Source: Laspinema palackyanum D2a (lineage in GTDB: Bacteria > Cyanobacteriota > Cyanobacteriia > Cyanobacteriales > Laspinemataceae). Taken from it: a stretch of 52,674 bases of DNA. Positions 17,877-26,995 of this stretch are shown here, piece by piece. Each line of letters opens with the position of its first letter. Positions within the stretch are counted from its first letter, which is position 1. Location of the stretch: NCBI GenBank assembly GCA_025370845.1, contig JAMXFF010000050.1, positions 1 to 52,674 on the forward strand, read 5' to 3'. Position numbers and translations under genes: made by a program. The notes beneath the pieces were generated by a model. It was not told where the DNA came from and made no database searches. It saw only the letters and a program-made list of their open reading frames with translations.

Positions 17877-19517
17877 TTAAAAGGGCATAGGCATCAATTG
17901 GAGGGTTCCGAGATTGATATCTTTGGGGGAGAGCGATCGCACCTCAAACAAAGCCAACATATCCTTCTGTTGAGGATTGCCACGGCTTGCTCCCGTCAAC
18001 CCCATTGCAATCACCAAACCACAATATCCCTTAGTTTTCTTACAGCGGCCATCCCACTTTTTACGCGCCGCAACGTGAACCGGGTCATCTTCCATAAACT
18101 CTCCAAACAGAAAGAGTTCACCATTTTCAGCTTTTAAAATGCCCAAATCAAAGCGATTACCGCCGATGGGGTCTTCACCGGGATTAAAACCAATTCCGGT
18201 TACTCCCCCGGCTTCTTTTAAGGTTTCAATCATCGCTTTAGCCTTGGGTCGAGAGGTTTGAACTAAGATAATGGGCAACCCATCGCCGCTGGCATGAACT
18301 TGAGCGGATTGAAAATGAGAAGCTGAACCCTCTAGTTCTTTCAAAATTTCCCAAGGAACGACCCCGAGACTGAGGAACGAGTTCGGTGGCACCAAATCAT
18401 CGCGTAACAAGGGTTCATCATCATCCTCATCCTCGTCATCCTCATCTTCCGTGGCACTCATACTCATTTCAAACAGTTTGGCAGCGAGTTCCGGCATGGT
18501 GCTCACCGTCACCGCCACATTCTGAGGACCTGGGCGATCGCCCCCTTCGGGAATCGGAATTTGATAGCGTTGGCTCAACTTCGGGAACTTGCCGCCCGTT
18601 AGCTTGCGGCGCACACTGCGGAAAAAGCGAGCAAACGCATCCAGGGCCAAAATTGTCAGTAGGGCCTCCTCATCATAGAGAATCGCCCGCATTCCTTCTA
18701 AGGGGTGGAGATTGCCAAAAGTGGGCTGGATCTCGCTAGGAGGGAGGTCCGAGAGGTCGATATCGTCATCTTCCTCAGCACTTTCAAAGGTAATAAACAG
18801 GCAATCTTGGGATAAAAAGGCTTCTTCTAACCGTTCCGGGGATTCATTGGCAATCACCCGCTTTCTAAACTGAGTTAGGGATTCCAGGGACCGATATAAC
18901 AGAATCCCATAATCCAATCCCAGCATCCCCATGACACAGGCATACAGGGTTCCCATATCCCACCCTTCCAGTTCAATGGAGATAATTTGATGATCCGCCA
19001 GACATTGCCAGGGACCTGCCTGCCAGACTTCATAAGCTTTGGCTTCTAAACTCTCCACATACTGGGGGGGTAGCAGAGGCGGTTTGCGATCGACTACATC
19101 CTGAAACCCGCGAAACAGTTCATCAATCAGGGGGAGGTCCGGCACATACTCAATGGAAATGCCCAGGTCCTGAAGGACGCCTCGCAGAAAAAACTGGATT
19201 TCCCGGTCCTTGACCACGATTTTCTGGGGTCGCCCGGGAAGAGCTGGACTGTGAGGGTGTTCCATAGCCCTGAGCAAGGTGCGAACCACCGCTTCGGGAC
19301 CCGTATCTGGGGAAACCACATCCATCGACCGGACGATTCCTTGGGACCCATCCACCCACATAATGCAGTCGCCGCCATTTTCTGAATCATAATCCGATAA
19401 CGCCGAGGAGCCTATAGGCAGCGGTTCGGACATCGGACGGCGATCGCCTTCCCAAACCGAAGGAATTTGTTGGAGTTGTTGTAAGCGACGAAACGTAGAG
19501 CGGTTTAAACCTGCCAT
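17877..19517 (-). CDS. Conserved cyanobacterial hypothetical protein with acidic linker (possibly DUF6930)
   Basis: The ATG at 19517 gives MAGLNRSTFRRL and 546 residues; a GTG nine codons upstream is the alternative. The protein looks soluble and acidic. VWEGDRRPM near the N-terminus resembles DUF6930 cyanobacterial proteins, recalled with moderate confidence. A linker about 360-375 is almost pure Asp/Glu. The C-terminal part (GDGLPIILVQTSRPKAKAM; ENGELFLFGEF; CKKTKGYCGLVIAMG) is a separate domain. No catalytic motif can be named. It stands alone on the minus strand between convergent and divergent neighbours. Confidence 0.75.
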   Translation of the reverse strand: MAGLNRSTFRRLQQLQQIPSVWEGDRRPMSEPLPIGSSALSDYDSENGGDCIMWVDGSQGIVRSMDVVSPDTGPEAVVRTLLRAMEHPHSPALPGRPQKIVVKDREIQFFLRGVLQDLGISIEYVPDLPLIDELFRGFQDVVDRKPPLLPPQYVESLEAKAYEVWQAGPWQCLADHQIISIELEGWDMGTLYACVMGMLGLDYGILLYRSLESLTQFRKRVIANESPERLEEAFLSQDCLFITFESAEEDDDIDLSDLPPSEIQPTFGNLHPLEGMRAILYDEEALLTILALDAFARFFRSVRRKLTGGKFPKLSQRYQIPIPEGGDRPGPQNVAVTVSTMPELAAKLFEMSMSATEDEDDEDEDDDEPLLRDDLVPPNSFLSLGVVPWEILKELEGSASHFQSAQVHASGDGLPIILVQTSRPKAKAMIETLKEAGGVTGIGFNPGEDPIGGNRFDLGILKAENGELFLFGEFMEDDPVHVAARKKWDGRCKKTKGYCGLVIAMGLTGASRGNPQQKDMLALFEVRSLSPKDINLGTLQLMPMPF

Positions 19518-20265
19518 AAACAATTCATTATAAGGTGTACGCACAGATGATTAAAATAGCCAGTTAACAGGTCAATCAGTGAACCTAAATCAATTTAAAA
19601 CTAGCTCGAATTCCCCAATTTTCTCCCCCAGGGCTGCGGTGGAATCTTCAATAAATCGGACAAGAAACCCTCTGGCTCTCTCTAATTTTCTGCTCAATGG
19701 TACAGAGGAGAAACCCCAAACCCGGTTTGTCTTCCCTCTCCTGTATCGATATCATCAAGTAGGGTAAGCCTGAACCCTTCGTCCCTCCCAGTCAAGATAT
19801 TTATTCCTTATTTCCATCCTTTGTAAGGGATAGGTACGGGAGAGGATGGGCATGGGGTTAGGGGTCCGAGGTCCATTGATGGTTAATTTTATTCACCGCC
19901 TGACTCTGATTCAAAACCATTGAAAACAACAATAAAATCTCCCAGAATGTCTCAATACTTTACAGAAATTGGGTCGGAGTTGTGGAGGAAGTCAGGACTA
20001 GGCATCCATTATGAATTCACACCCCCTTGATAACCGTTCCACCCTTGTGAGGAACCGGCTGATTTGGTCTTCTTGATCCTTGCTCATTTCTCAGGTGTGT
20101 CATCGGATGGTTACCCTCTCCCTAGGTTCCCCTACTGCCGTGCTGCATTCCTCGCTACAATGAACGTAGAAGAGACTAAAGCCCTCTCAGTATAGAACAG
20201 CAACACAGACAACAGCATAGCTAGAACAGCTCAGTTAGAACCGGAATAAGGAGACCAGTAAACGA
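19518..20265. other. Intergenic region, no gene seen
   Basis: This 748-bp spacer separates divergent genes. It contains degenerate copies of an AAACCCGGTTT-type repeat near 19710-19745 (also near 37810-37890) but no supported ORF. An AAGGAG Shine-Dalgarno precedes the Fe-S carrier gene at 20247-20252. Confidence 0.5.
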
Positions 20266-20628
20266 ATGACACAAGCAACAGAGCCTCAACAACGCGGAAT
20301 TATCGTCACCGATTCTGCCATGAACCATATTAAGTCCCTGCGGAGCCAACAAGGGGGGGAAGACCTTTGTCTAAGAGTTGGCGTGCGCGGGGGTGGCTGC
20401 TCCGGGATGTCCTACACGATGGATTTTGAACAGATCCAGAATATTCAACCCAACGATGAAGTCTTCGAGTATGAAGAAGGCTTCAAAGTGGTTTGCGATC
20501 CTAAGAGCTTGCTTTATATCTATGGCATGGCCCTTGACTACAGCAATGCCCTGATCGGCGGTGGTTTCCAATTCACCAACCCCAACGCCACTCAAACCTG
20601 TGGCTGTGGCAAGTCATTTTCTGCCTAA
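20266..20628 (+). CDS. A-type iron-sulfur cluster carrier (IscA/SufA/ErpA family)
   Basis: This 120-residue protein has the three invariant cluster-ligand cysteines of the HesB/IscA family: C45 ([10 protein letters not shown]), C112 and C114 ([12 protein letters not shown]). IIVTDSAM at the start and the [11 protein letters not shown] strand are also typical. A-type carriers accept Fe-S clusters from SUF scaffolds and pass them to apoproteins, here in the cytosol or for photosystem I. An AAGGAG Shine-Dalgarno and a downstream terminator indicate a monocistronic unit. Confidence 0.93.
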   Translation: MTQATEPQQRGIIVTDSAMNHIKSLRSQQGGEDLCLRVGVRGGGCSGMSYTMDFEQIQNIQPNDEVFEYEEGFKVVCDPKSLLYIYGMALDYSNALIGGGFQFTNPNATQTCGCGKSFSA

Positions 20629-20697
20629 CTGGCACCTCCCATTTTAACCTCTTTTGCAATCGCCACCGTCCCTCCTGATTCTCATAGACTCTAAGCA

Positions 20698-20732
20698 CCC
20701 AGGTCAGCTTTCTGACCTGGGTTTACTATTTT
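20698..20732 (+). terminator. Rho-independent terminator of the Fe-S carrier gene
   Basis: A perfect 10-bp stem CCCAGGTCAG-CTTT-CTGACCTGGG (20698-20721) is followed by TTTACTATTTT. Confidence 0.8.
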
Positions 20733-20782
20733 GGGGCTTCTGTCGTCTCCTTGTCAAAGGCAGAATCAACCCCGAACCCAGA

Positions 20783-20807
20783 AACGACTAAAGTCGTTAC
20801 TACAAAC
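20783..20807 (+). repeat. Single copy of the AACGACT hairpin repeat
   Basis: AACGACT-AA-AGTCGTT is followed by ACTACAAAC. It is one 25-bp unit of the dispersed family found as arrays at 21506-21736, 42866-43032 and 52306-52674. Confidence 0.8.
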
Positions 20808-20814
20808 AAGCATC

Positions 20815-20882
20815 CCCCCAATCTCCCCCATCTCCCCCATCTCCCCCATCCCCCCCATCTCCCCAATCCCCCAATCTCCCCT
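20815..20882. repeat. Low-complexity CCCCCATCT microsatellite
   Basis: Repeats of TCCCCCA/TCTCCCC. Similar tracts occur at 31775-31820, 33924-33950 and 34309-34336. The short frame through it is not a gene. Confidence 0.7.
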
Positions 20883-20943
20883 GAATTGAAAAACCGGACG
20901 GCCTTTTGGATACAATCGAACAACTGCATGAAAAGAACCGCTT

Positions 20944-21363
20944 ATGACTGAAACCGTTGAATCTCAATTTACCAGTGGCGTGGAACGCTACAAAGCTGGT
21001 GAAGGCCCAGACACCCTAATTCCGGTGTTCCGGGATATCTGCGATCGCGCCCCAAAAAATAGTCCCGCTTGGACTTGTTTGGCGTGGCTGTATTTATTGG
21101 CCGATAAACCCACTCCCGCCTATAAAGCAGCTCAAAAAGCGGTCAAACTCAATCCCCAAGATGCTCAAGCTCAGGTTAACCTGGCGGTAGCAATGCTCGA
21201 TAGCGGTCAAAAAGGCGTCCGCACTCACATCGAAATCGTCCAACAACTGATGATGGTTGCGGCAGAATTGCGCGATGAGGTGAAGGACAATATCGAGGAG
21301 GGATTGAACCGAAAACCGGATTGGAAGAGTTTACAACGGGTCAAAAACTGGCTGTTTGAATAA
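20944..21363 (+). CDS. TPR-containing protein, 139 aa
   Basis: This short soluble protein has about two TPR-like helix pairs: FTSGVERYKAGEGPDTLIPV (about 9-28) and, at about 48-83, SPAWTCLAWLYLL then AYKAAQKAVKLNPQDAQAQ. The C-terminus is helical and charged (LQRVKNWLFE). It is a conserved cyanobacterial type of small TPR protein with no known partner. It lies between two terminators and so is probably transcribed alone. Confidence 0.82.
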   Translation: MTETVESQFTSGVERYKAGEGPDTLIPVFRDICDRAPKNSPAWTCLAWLYLLADKPTPAYKAAQKAVKLNPQDAQAQVNLAVAMLDSGQKGVRTHIEIVQQLMMVAAELRDEVKDNIEEGLNRKPDWKSLQRVKNWLFE

Positions 21364-21437
21364 GCTTCCCCTTTGGACTGAAGTGCCAGAGGCGATCGCA
21401 CTTTCCTAGACCTTTCATTTAATTTTTAACCTTCAAT

Positions 21438-21487
21438 GCCTGCATGAGAGCCCTCTCCAATCTTCATGCAGGCTTATTTATTTTTAC
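21438..21487 (+). terminator. Rho-independent terminator of the small TPR gene
   Basis: A perfect stem GCCTGCATGA / TCATGCAGGC (21438-21447 and 21464-21473) is followed by TTATTTATTTTTA. Confidence 0.8.
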
Positions 21488-21505
21488 CTCTCCCCTCTCG
21501 CCGGA

Positions 21506-21736
21506 GACGACTAAAGTCGTCACTACGAACGAAAGAAGAGGTTTCTTCCCTCCTACGTTTGTAGTAACGACTTCAGTCGTTTCTTCCCTCCTACGTTTGT
21601 AGTAACGACTTGAGTCGTTTCTTCCCTCTTACGTTTGTAGTAACGACTTCAGTCGTTTCTTCCCCTCTTACGTTTGTAGTAACGACTTCAGTCGTTTCTT
21701 CCCCTCTTACGTTTGTAGTAACGACTTCAGTCGTTT
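21506..21736. repeat. Hairpin-repeat array: one forward copy and five reversed copies
   Basis: A forward unit at 21506-21530 has the stem GACGACT/AGTCGTC. Five reversed units follow from about 21553 with a 38-39 bp period (TACGTTTGTAG starts at 21554, 21592, 21630, 21669, 21708). Each has an AACGACT/AGTCGTT-type stem plus a TTTCTTCCC spacer. Apart from this array and the terminator, 21364-22101 shows no gene. Confidence 0.9.
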
Positions 21737-22101
21737 GTTAACCGTTGTTTGTAGAACTCACGCAAGCTTGATGATGCCTCCCTCCGGTGCAAAATCTACC
21801 CTCCCCAACATCCTCCTCAAGGGACCTAGGCTATTTTTCCTTTTTAGCACCTAAAAAACTGTCCACTATCCAGGATCTTACCCGGATAATTTTTTTTCCC
21901 CGAGTAGATCATTATTAACCCTCAACAAACTCTAAATTTTTGGGTAAATCATGCGATCAACTGATTCTTTAAATCAGTTTTTACCCTCATGGATTAACCT
22001 CCGGGAGTTTGTAAACTCTTCTTGCATTTTAGGCCCTTTCAAGAAAAGTTTACCATGCCTCACTTCTTTACCACTTCATCAGCATTTACCCCTTTTATCT
22101 T

Positions 22102-24138
22102 ATGAGTATTTCTCGCCCCTATAAAGATTTGCCTTGGAGTTGGGATACCAAATCCCCAGAAACGTTACAAAATGACTGCCAGTGGCTTGAATCCATTGTT
22201 AAAAATTCGGCTCCCTTTTCTGATGGATGGGTGAAAGCCCGAATCGTGCAGCTTGCCTATAATTGCCCAAACTCTCAAGATTTTCCACAACCGAAAAACC
22301 GAGGAAAATCTGCCAACCGAAAGCCCATGACAACGGCCCAGCTTTTGGCCTACGGAGGCAAGCTTTCGGAAATAGAAATTGTTGAGGCGTTACAGGAGGA
22401 GTGTGGGCAATACTGCCAAACTCACCCCGTCGCCGACTTTTCTTATTTTCACAAAACGGTGGATGAAACCTATGTGATGGCGACGTTGAATAGCTGGTGC
22501 GATCGCCATTTTTCGGAAAAGTCTGCGCGGAATTTTGAGATCTACCAAGACCTGGTTTACCCTAATGTCTTTTTAGTCATTAGCACCGCTTTCATTTCCC
22601 TCTATGTAGACCGTCAATTGCCTCCCCCGGAACGATTCCGGGCTTTATTTAATGTGGATGAATTCGCAGAAATTGTCGGGGAGGGATTTTGCGATCGCAT
22701 GACCCTCCGCACCCACGGCTATGCGACCTCTGCTGCCACATTTTATGATTTATTCAGGAACGAGGCTAAAGCATTAAATCGCGAAGAGTCTTCCCCGGAT
22801 AGCGGGTTAAAAGACAATCATTTTTATATTGGATATCATTGGCCCAGTGAACAACCCTTTACCAGTCCGGGATTATGGAAGGATTTCTCCAATAATTGGG
22901 GCGTTATTTTCAAATTCTCCTTTGTGCTTTCCGGATTTGCTGGCATTATTGGCACCGGATTGTATGGGATGGTCAAATTGCTCGGACTTCCCCTGTTCAA
23001 AGGGTTAGAATTCCTGCCTCTCATCGGTCCCATTTGGAAGGGGATCCAGTTGAGTGCGGTGGGTCTGCAATGGTATTGGGTGGTCCCCCCCTTGTTTATC
23101 CTCTGGGTGCTGTTGATGCAGTGTTTGCGGGTGTTGGTTTATCAGCGCGATCGCTACCGGGCGATTCACTATGGGGCCCCGGATTTAGCCGAATTCTTTT
23201 GGCGCTTAGACCGCGCTCTGAATCCCCAGGCTTTGAAAAAAACCCAAAAGCCAAAAATAGGAGCTTTAACGCCGGACATCGGCTCGATTGAAGTGAAAAA
23301 TCAGGGCTCTGTGTCCCTGGGCAATCATGCCGTTTCTGGGTCTAAGGCTGAGATTGGGGTGAACTTGGTGGGTCACAGTATGGGAGGACTGCTGCTGGTC
23401 AATACTCTACGAATTTTGTCCGATCGCTTTGGCAAGGATGAGGAGGACATTGAGGATCCAGATCGGGCAGAGTTCAGCAAGATTGGCGATCGCCTGCGAC
23501 TGGATAAATTAATTTTGGCCTCCCCAGATATCCCCCTGGAGTTCCTCCGGGAGGGTCGCAACAATTACGTTCGGTCCGCCATGCGTCGTTGCCGTCAAAT
23601 CTACCTGATGTCAAGCGATCGCGATATTATCCTGCGCTATATGCCAACCCTCGGCAACTGGTTTAGTGAACCCAGCATCGAAATGTCCGCCTATCGTCTA
23701 GGAAATGTCTACCTCCAACCCTTAGACGATCGCGACCCCAACCCCAAGTACCACCCTTACATTCGCAATGTCTTGGTCTCCCAAGCAGCGGCCAGTCCCA
23801 CCTCTGCTTATGACCTGTTTGAGCGCTTTAACTATATCGACTGTTCCGAGACGATTGGCGTGAATGGTATCTTTTGGCCCCTGAAGTCTCATCGAGGATT
23901 GGCGATCGACTTGATCAATACCCTGATGTTTCTCCTGAGTCTGAGCTATAGTCGGGTCTTTGGCCAACTGGATTTACATGGGGGCTACTTTTTAACCCAT
24001 ACTGCCACTTTCAAGATTTTGAAACTGCTGATCAGTCACAATGGGTCCGAAGCAGAAATCAACGAGGGGATTAAAAAGTTGATTCCAGGCACAAAGATCC
24101 GGTTTTTACCCCGTCAACCCTTTTTGACGAAGGATTAA
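22102..24138 (+). CDS. Large alpha/beta hydrolase-fold protein with membrane segments
   Basis: This 678-residue protein has a hydrophobic central region (about 270-345, at least two membrane segments) and a lipase-type nucleophile elbow GVNLVGHSMGGLL with S426. An upstream HFYIGYHWPSEQPF segment resembles the strand before the elbow in DUF900-like hydrolases. SSDRDIILRY and NYIDCSETIGVNG suggest the acid-bearing loop, and GGYFLTH the catalytic histidine. Substrate unknown; a membrane-bound lipase or esterase is plausible. The first 150 residues match nothing recognised. It converges on ispD, with a shared terminator between. Confidence 0.8.
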   Translation: MSISRPYKDLPWSWDTKSPETLQNDCQWLESIVKNSAPFSDGWVKARIVQLAYNCPNSQDFPQPKNRGKSANRKPMTTAQLLAYGGKLSEIEIVEALQEECGQYCQTHPVADFSYFHKTVDETYVMATLNSWCDRHFSEKSARNFEIYQDLVYPNVFLVISTAFISLYVDRQLPPPERFRALFNVDEFAEIVGEGFCDRMTLRTHGYATSAATFYDLFRNEAKALNREESSPDSGLKDNHFYIGYHWPSEQPFTSPGLWKDFSNNWGVIFKFSFVLSGFAGIIGTGLYGMVKLLGLPLFKGLEFLPLIGPIWKGIQLSAVGLQWYWVVPPLFILWVLLMQCLRVLVYQRDRYRAIHYGAPDLAEFFWRLDRALNPQALKKTQKPKIGALTPDIGSIEVKNQGSVSLGNHAVSGSKAEIGVNLVGHSMGGLLLVNTLRILSDRFGKDEEDIEDPDRAEFSKIGDRLRLDKLILASPDIPLEFLREGRNNYVRSAMRRCRQIYLMSSDRDIILRYMPTLGNWFSEPSIEMSAYRLGNVYLQPLDDRDPNPKYHPYIRNVLVSQAAASPTSAYDLFERFNYIDCSETIGVNGIFWPLKSHRGLAIDLINTLMFLLSLSYSRVFGQLDLHGGYFLTHTATFKILKLLISHNGSEAEINEGIKKLIPGTKIRFLPRQPFLTKD

Positions 24139-24171
24139 TACGGAATCAATCGGGTTGCGATCGCTCTATAA

Positions 24172-24203
24172 AAACCCGCACCCTGGATGGAGGGTGCGGG
24201 TTT
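24172..24203. terminator. Bidirectional terminator between convergent genes
   Basis: A 13-bp perfect stem AAACCCGCACCCT-GGATGG-AGGGTGCGGGTTT is flanked by A and T tracts. It serves both the hydrolase gene and ispD. Confidence 0.85.
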
Positions 24204-24208
24204 CTGTG

Positions 24209-24904
24209 TTATTGGAGTTCAGGGCGTTGTTGACGCAGGATAAACTCAGCGATCGCCAAATCCATTGGGGTGGTCACTTTCAAATTAGTCTCTTCCCCGG
24301 GGACAATTTGCACCGGCAAGTCACATTTTTCAAATAATGCTGCATCATCCGTAACCTCCCATCCCTGGGATTTTCCGCGATCGTGGCACTGTTTCAATAA
24401 GGCAACGTTAAATCCTTGGGGGGTTTGGGCGGCCCAGAGTTGCTGGCGATCGGGCGTCTGTTCAATAGTTTGGGAGTCCCGGGCGACAATTTTAATGGTG
24501 TCTTTGACCGGAATTGCCGCAATTAACCCAGGACAATGGCGAAGGGACTCGGCACAGCGATCGAACAGGTCCGGGGTTGCCAGACACCTGGCCCCATCAT
24601 GAATTAAAACATGGGTCGCGTCTGGCGGCAGTCCCTGTAATCCGTTGTAAACCGATTCTTGGCGGGTACTGCCGCCTTGGATGAATTGGACAGGTTTGTT
24701 GGGAGGATTGGCGGCTAAAATCGCTTCAAAGTCGGGCCAGTCTTCCGGTTGACCGATTAACCCAATCCAACGAATTTCGCGGGAGGCATCCGCCGCCTCT
24801 AGGGTCCAGGCAATCAAGGGGCGATCGAGCAAGGACAGGAGGAGTTTATTGCGGTTGCTGCCCATTCTTCGCCCCATGCCAGCGGCGGGTATCAATAAAT
24901 GCAC
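24209..24904 (-). CDS. ispD: 2-C-methyl-D-erythritol 4-phosphate cytidylyltransferase
   Basis: IspD couples CTP to MEP in the plastid-type isoprenoid pathway that feeds carotenoids, chlorophyll phytol and quinones. It has the nucleotide-binding start [18 protein letters not shown], the [13 protein letters not shown] segment, [10 protein letters not shown] and the C-terminal TDDAALFEK plus [21 protein letters not shown] at 24904 is chosen, preceded by AGAGGA, giving 231 residues that begin right at the conserved strand. An ATG at 24958 would add 18 residues translated from an intergenic palindromic repeat. Confidence 0.93.
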   Translation of the reverse strand: MHLLIPAAGMGRRMGSNRNKLLLSLLDRPLIAWTLEAADASREIRWIGLIGQPEDWPDFEAILAANPPNKPVQFIQGGSTRQESVYNGLQGLPPDATHVLIHDGARCLATPDLFDRCAESLRHCPGLIAAIPVKDTIKIVARDSQTIEQTPDRQQLWAAQTPQGFNVALLKQCHDRGKSQGWEVTDDAALFEKCDLPVQIVPGEETNLKVTTPMDLAIAEFILRQQRPELQ

Positions 24905-24949
24905 GGTGGTTCCTCTAAAGCGTTTGGTTACAAAAATGGGGTATATCTG

Positions 24950-25047
24950 AACCCTCATCCCCCAACCCCCTCTCCCATCTTGGGAGAAGAGGAGCCAGAT
25001 TCAAAGTCCCTCTCCCAAAATGGGAGAGGGATTTAGGGTGAGGGGAG
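24950..25047. repeat. Imperfect palindromic intergenic repeat
   Basis: ACCCTCATCCCCC at the left pairs with GGGTGAGGG at the right. Two inner hairpins, CTCTCCCATC-TTGGGAGAAGAG and CCCTCTCCCAAAATGGGAGAGGG, lie between. This repeat type is common between genes in filamentous cyanobacteria. It occupies most of the 305-bp gap upstream of ispD. Confidence 0.75.
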
Positions 25048-25208
25048 ATGACGAGTAAATAATAATAACTAGAGTAGAGGCGTAGGGGCGATCGCAACGG
25101 GTTTTAGCTAATTTCTGGCCGGTGGTGGGGTTGAGTCAGAAGATTCTGGATCGGATTAGGTCTCCCATCGCTTAGAATGAGTCTGTTTAGTAAGCTCCAT
25201 CAATTGAG

Positions 25209-26180
25209 ATGCGAATACTGGCCCTTGTCCCAGGCGGAATCGGCGACCAAATTTTATTTTTCCCGACGTTGGATAGCCTAAAACGGTTATATCCCAACGC
25301 TTACATAGATGTTGTTGTGGAGCCTCGGTCGAAAGGTGCTTACCGGGTATCCAAGTTTTTTCATGACAAGTCCCTCCAGGTGCTGCCGTTTGATTTTAAG
25401 GATCGCAACGGGATGGCGGATTGGGGGAATTTGCTGGGGATCATGCGCGATCGCGAATATGATGCGGTGATTTCCCTTGGACAGCGTTGGGTGGTGGGAT
25501 TATTGCTCTGGTTAACAGGCATCCCCATCCGAATTAGCTACTCGGATTTGGGCAACTCCTGGTTGCTCACCAACCCAGTCCCGCTGAAAACTGAGCAGTA
25601 TGCCGCCGGTATGTACCACGACTTGTTGCAGGGTTTTGGGGTCTCCATACCTTGTCCGGAGCTCTCGGTGACCCTGCTCAAGGAGGATTTACGCTGGTCC
25701 GATGACGAACAGCAAAGATTAGGCGTCAAAGACAGCGGTTATATTCTGATTCATGGGGGGGCCAGCCAACTCTCCCAAATCAAAGGATTAGATAAAATTT
25801 ATCCCGTTGAAAAATGGCAGCAGATTATCCAGGACCTGCAAACCCGTCAGCCCCTGCCGGTGGTCTTGATCCAAGGGCCAGAGGATAAACCCTTATGCGA
25901 CCAGTTGGTGAGGTCCTGTCCTGGCATTAAGGTGACTTCACCCCCGGATGTGGGTAAGTTGGCCGCCACGATCGCCGCTGCGAATTTGATGCTCTGTACG
26001 GACAGTGCGCCGATGCATCTGGCGGTGGCGGTACAGACCTATACGATTGCCTTGTTCGGCCCGACGGACCAGGCTAAATTGCTGCCTCCGGGCGATCGTT
26101 ATATCGGCATTCAATCTTCTACGGGCAGAATTGCCGATATTTCCCCGGAGAAGGTCCTAGAAAAAGTTTGGGGAGGCTAA
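25209..26180 (+). CDS. Glycosyltransferase family 9 (heptosyltransferase-like)
   Basis: This 323-residue protein has the GT9 start RILALVPGGIGDQILFFPTL, a second-domain strand GYILIHGGASQLSQIKGL and the nucleotide-sugar site LMLCTDSAPMHLAVAV, then IALFGPTDQAKLLPP. GT9 enzymes add heptose or related sugars to LPS core or surface glycans on the cytosolic face of the membrane. A GmhB-like phosphatase gene follows 190 bp downstream on the same strand, which supports a link to ADP-heptose-type sugars. Confidence 0.9.
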   Translation: MRILALVPGGIGDQILFFPTLDSLKRLYPNAYIDVVVEPRSKGAYRVSKFFHDKSLQVLPFDFKDRNGMADWGNLLGIMRDREYDAVISLGQRWVVGLLLWLTGIPIRISYSDLGNSWLLTNPVPLKTEQYAAGMYHDLLQGFGVSIPCPELSVTLLKEDLRWSDDEQQRLGVKDSGYILIHGGASQLSQIKGLDKIYPVEKWQQIIQDLQTRQPLPVVLIQGPEDKPLCDQLVRSCPGIKVTSPPDVGKLAATIAAANLMLCTDSAPMHLAVAVQTYTIALFGPTDQAKLLPPGDRYIGIQSSTGRIADISPEKVLEKVWGG

Positions 26181-26235
26181 AGCGAAGATATTGGGAATTA
26201 AGAATTAATCATCTTTCATAACCAGGTCTGACCCA

Positions 26236-26287
26236 TAACCGCAGAGGGTAGGGGCAGTTCATGTACTGTCTCTACCCTCTGCGGTTA
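26236..26287. repeat. Perfect 16-bp inverted repeat
   Basis: TAACCGCAGAGGGTAG (26236-26251) pairs perfectly with 26272-26287. The 20-base interior can extend the stem with GGCAGT/ACTGTC. It lies between the GT9 and HAD genes without a T-run. Confidence 0.7.
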
Positions 26288-26370
26288 CATCCTCCTGTTC
26301 AAGCCTCCGTCCTGATAAAATTCGGACTGATTAATTTTTAATGCTTGTTGAGTCTCCTTAAAAATCCCTG

Positions 26371-26967
26371 ATGAAACCCGCAGTATTCCTGGACCGAGAT
26401 GGCGTTTTAAACCAAGAAGTTGGATATATTCACCGCCTTGAAGACCTGAATTTGATTCCCGGTGTGGCCGCAGCGGTCCGCCACTTAAATGACCGAAATC
26501 TCTTCTGTTGTCTGGTTTCCAACCAATCAGGTCCGGCGCGCGGATATTACCCCGCTTCTCATGTGGAAGCGCTGCACGATCGCCTCTGTTACTTATTGGA
26601 CCAGGAAGCGGGGGCCCGGTTGGATGCGCTTTATTATTGTCCCTATCTAAGTCCTCCAGAAGGGGGAACGCAGCCCGAGTTTACCCGGTGGACCACTTGG
26701 CGTAAACCCAATACGGGAATGTTAGTGGCGGCAGCGTGGGAACATGATTTAGACCTGAGTCAGAGTTTTATGGTGGGAGATAAGGCAACCGACGTGGATA
26801 TGGCCCATAATGCGGGTTGTACGGGGATTTTGGTGAAAACGGGCTATGGCGATCGCGTGTTGGGGGGGGAATACCAACACCACACCCATCCGGATTTCAT
26901 CGCCTCAGATTTAGCAGAGGCGGTGCATTGGATCACTCAGCAGGGGTCCAAATCTGGGAGGAGTTAG
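26371..26967 (+). CDS. gmhB: HAD-IIIA phosphatase, D-glycero-D-manno-heptose 1,7-bisphosphate phosphatase-like
   Basis: This 198-residue HAD enzyme has FLDRDGVLNQEVGY (D8 nucleophile, D10 acid/base), VSNQSGPARG, RKPNTGML and MVGDKATDVDMA. The order and length match GmhB and histidinol-phosphatase-like HAD-IIIA proteins. GmhB removes the C7 phosphate of heptose bisphosphate on the way to ADP-heptose. The zinc-loop cysteines of the enterobacterial enzyme are missing: the CDCRKP position reads TTWRKP. It follows a GT9 gene on the same strand. Confidence 0.85.
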   Translation: MKPAVFLDRDGVLNQEVGYIHRLEDLNLIPGVAAAVRHLNDRNLFCCLVSNQSGPARGYYPASHVEALHDRLCYLLDQEAGARLDALYYCPYLSPPEGGTQPEFTRWTTWRKPNTGMLVAAAWEHDLDLSQSFMVGDKATDVDMAHNAGCTGILVKTGYGDRVLGGEYQHHTHPDFIASDLAEAVHWITQQGSKSGRS

Positions 26968-26995
26968 GGGCGATCGGCCCTGATTTATCCGGTTC

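Noticed and set aside
20751-20951. 66-aa Pro/His-rich open frame
   Set aside because: Translation of the CCCCCATCT microsatellite and a hairpin repeat.
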